Source: Apis mellifera (Eukaryota > Arthropoda > Insecta > Hymenoptera > Apidae). Taken from it: a stretch of DNA of 64,000 bases. The position numbers and the translations under genes were made by a program. The notes under the pieces are model-generated. The model saw only the letters and a list, made by a program, of their open reading frames with translations, was not told the DNA's origin and ran no database searches. The stretch lies in the NCBI RefSeq assembly GCF_003254395.2, contig NC_037647.1, forward strand, positions 159,001 to 223,000. The letters are read 5' to 3'. Shown here piece by piece: positions 63,951 to 64,000 of the stretch. The stretch's first letter is position 1, and each line of letters starts with the position of its first letter.

Positions 63951-64000
63951 CTGTAACAAAGAATTAAACTAATTACTATATTATGTTTTACTTTTTTATA

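Overview
This window is very A+T-rich animal nuclear DNA with compact introns (many 60-150 nt, GT..AG) and degraded transposons. Every gene is eukaryotic and protein-coding; there are no operons, CRISPR arrays, rRNA or tRNA genes that I can see. Gene structure, extreme A+T content and a mellifera-type mariner relic suggest an insect, most likely a bee (Hymenoptera, Apis-like). The species is inference; the gene identities are firm.

Layout. About 1-23.5 kb is a gene-free 'graveyard' of decayed transposons: a mariner DNA transposon (minus, ~1.5-2.6 kb), a Ty1/copia pol remnant (minus, ~10.4-11.4 kb), a non-LTR retrotransposon remnant (plus, ~14.4-15.8 kb) and BEL/Pao LTR-retrotransposon remains (a plus-oriented LTR at 16.2-16.7 kb; a minus-oriented LTR plus integrase, RNase H-end and gag-like remains at 19.6-23.5 kb). 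The plus strand is T-rich to about 12.7 kb, then A/purine-rich to about 18.3 kb. From 23.5 to 27.9 kb there is featureless A+T-rich DNA.

Four genes fill 27.9-64 kb. (1) SCFD2, a Sec1/Munc18-family gene, plus strand, ten exons, 661 codons. (2) XRCC2, a RAD51 paralogue, minus strand, one exon, 264 codons, with its stop only 38 bp from the SCFD2 stop. (3) wds (WDR5), plus strand, eight coding exons, 334 codons, head-to-head with XRCC2 across an 876-bp shared upstream region. (4) UBR4 (Drosophila purity of essence, poe), minus strand, 38 coding exons visible, 4,773 codons reconstructed in one continuous frame; the first ~500 codons lie beyond base 64,000. The reading frame was checked across all junctions of all spliced genes; one UBR4 donor (near 61,184) is non-obvious.

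The genes do not form a pathway: vesicle traffic/tethering (SCFD2), homologous recombination repair (XRCC2), H3K4 methylation scaffolding (wds) and N-degron/quality-control ubiquitin ligation (UBR4). I did not find an undescribed biological system. The most unusual structures are a 1.2-kb long inverted repeat in the largest visible UBR4 intron, a complete-looking 1.04-kb piggyBac-type nonautonomous element with TTAA duplication in another UBR4 intron, and a 32-residue polyglutamine tract upstream of the UBR box.
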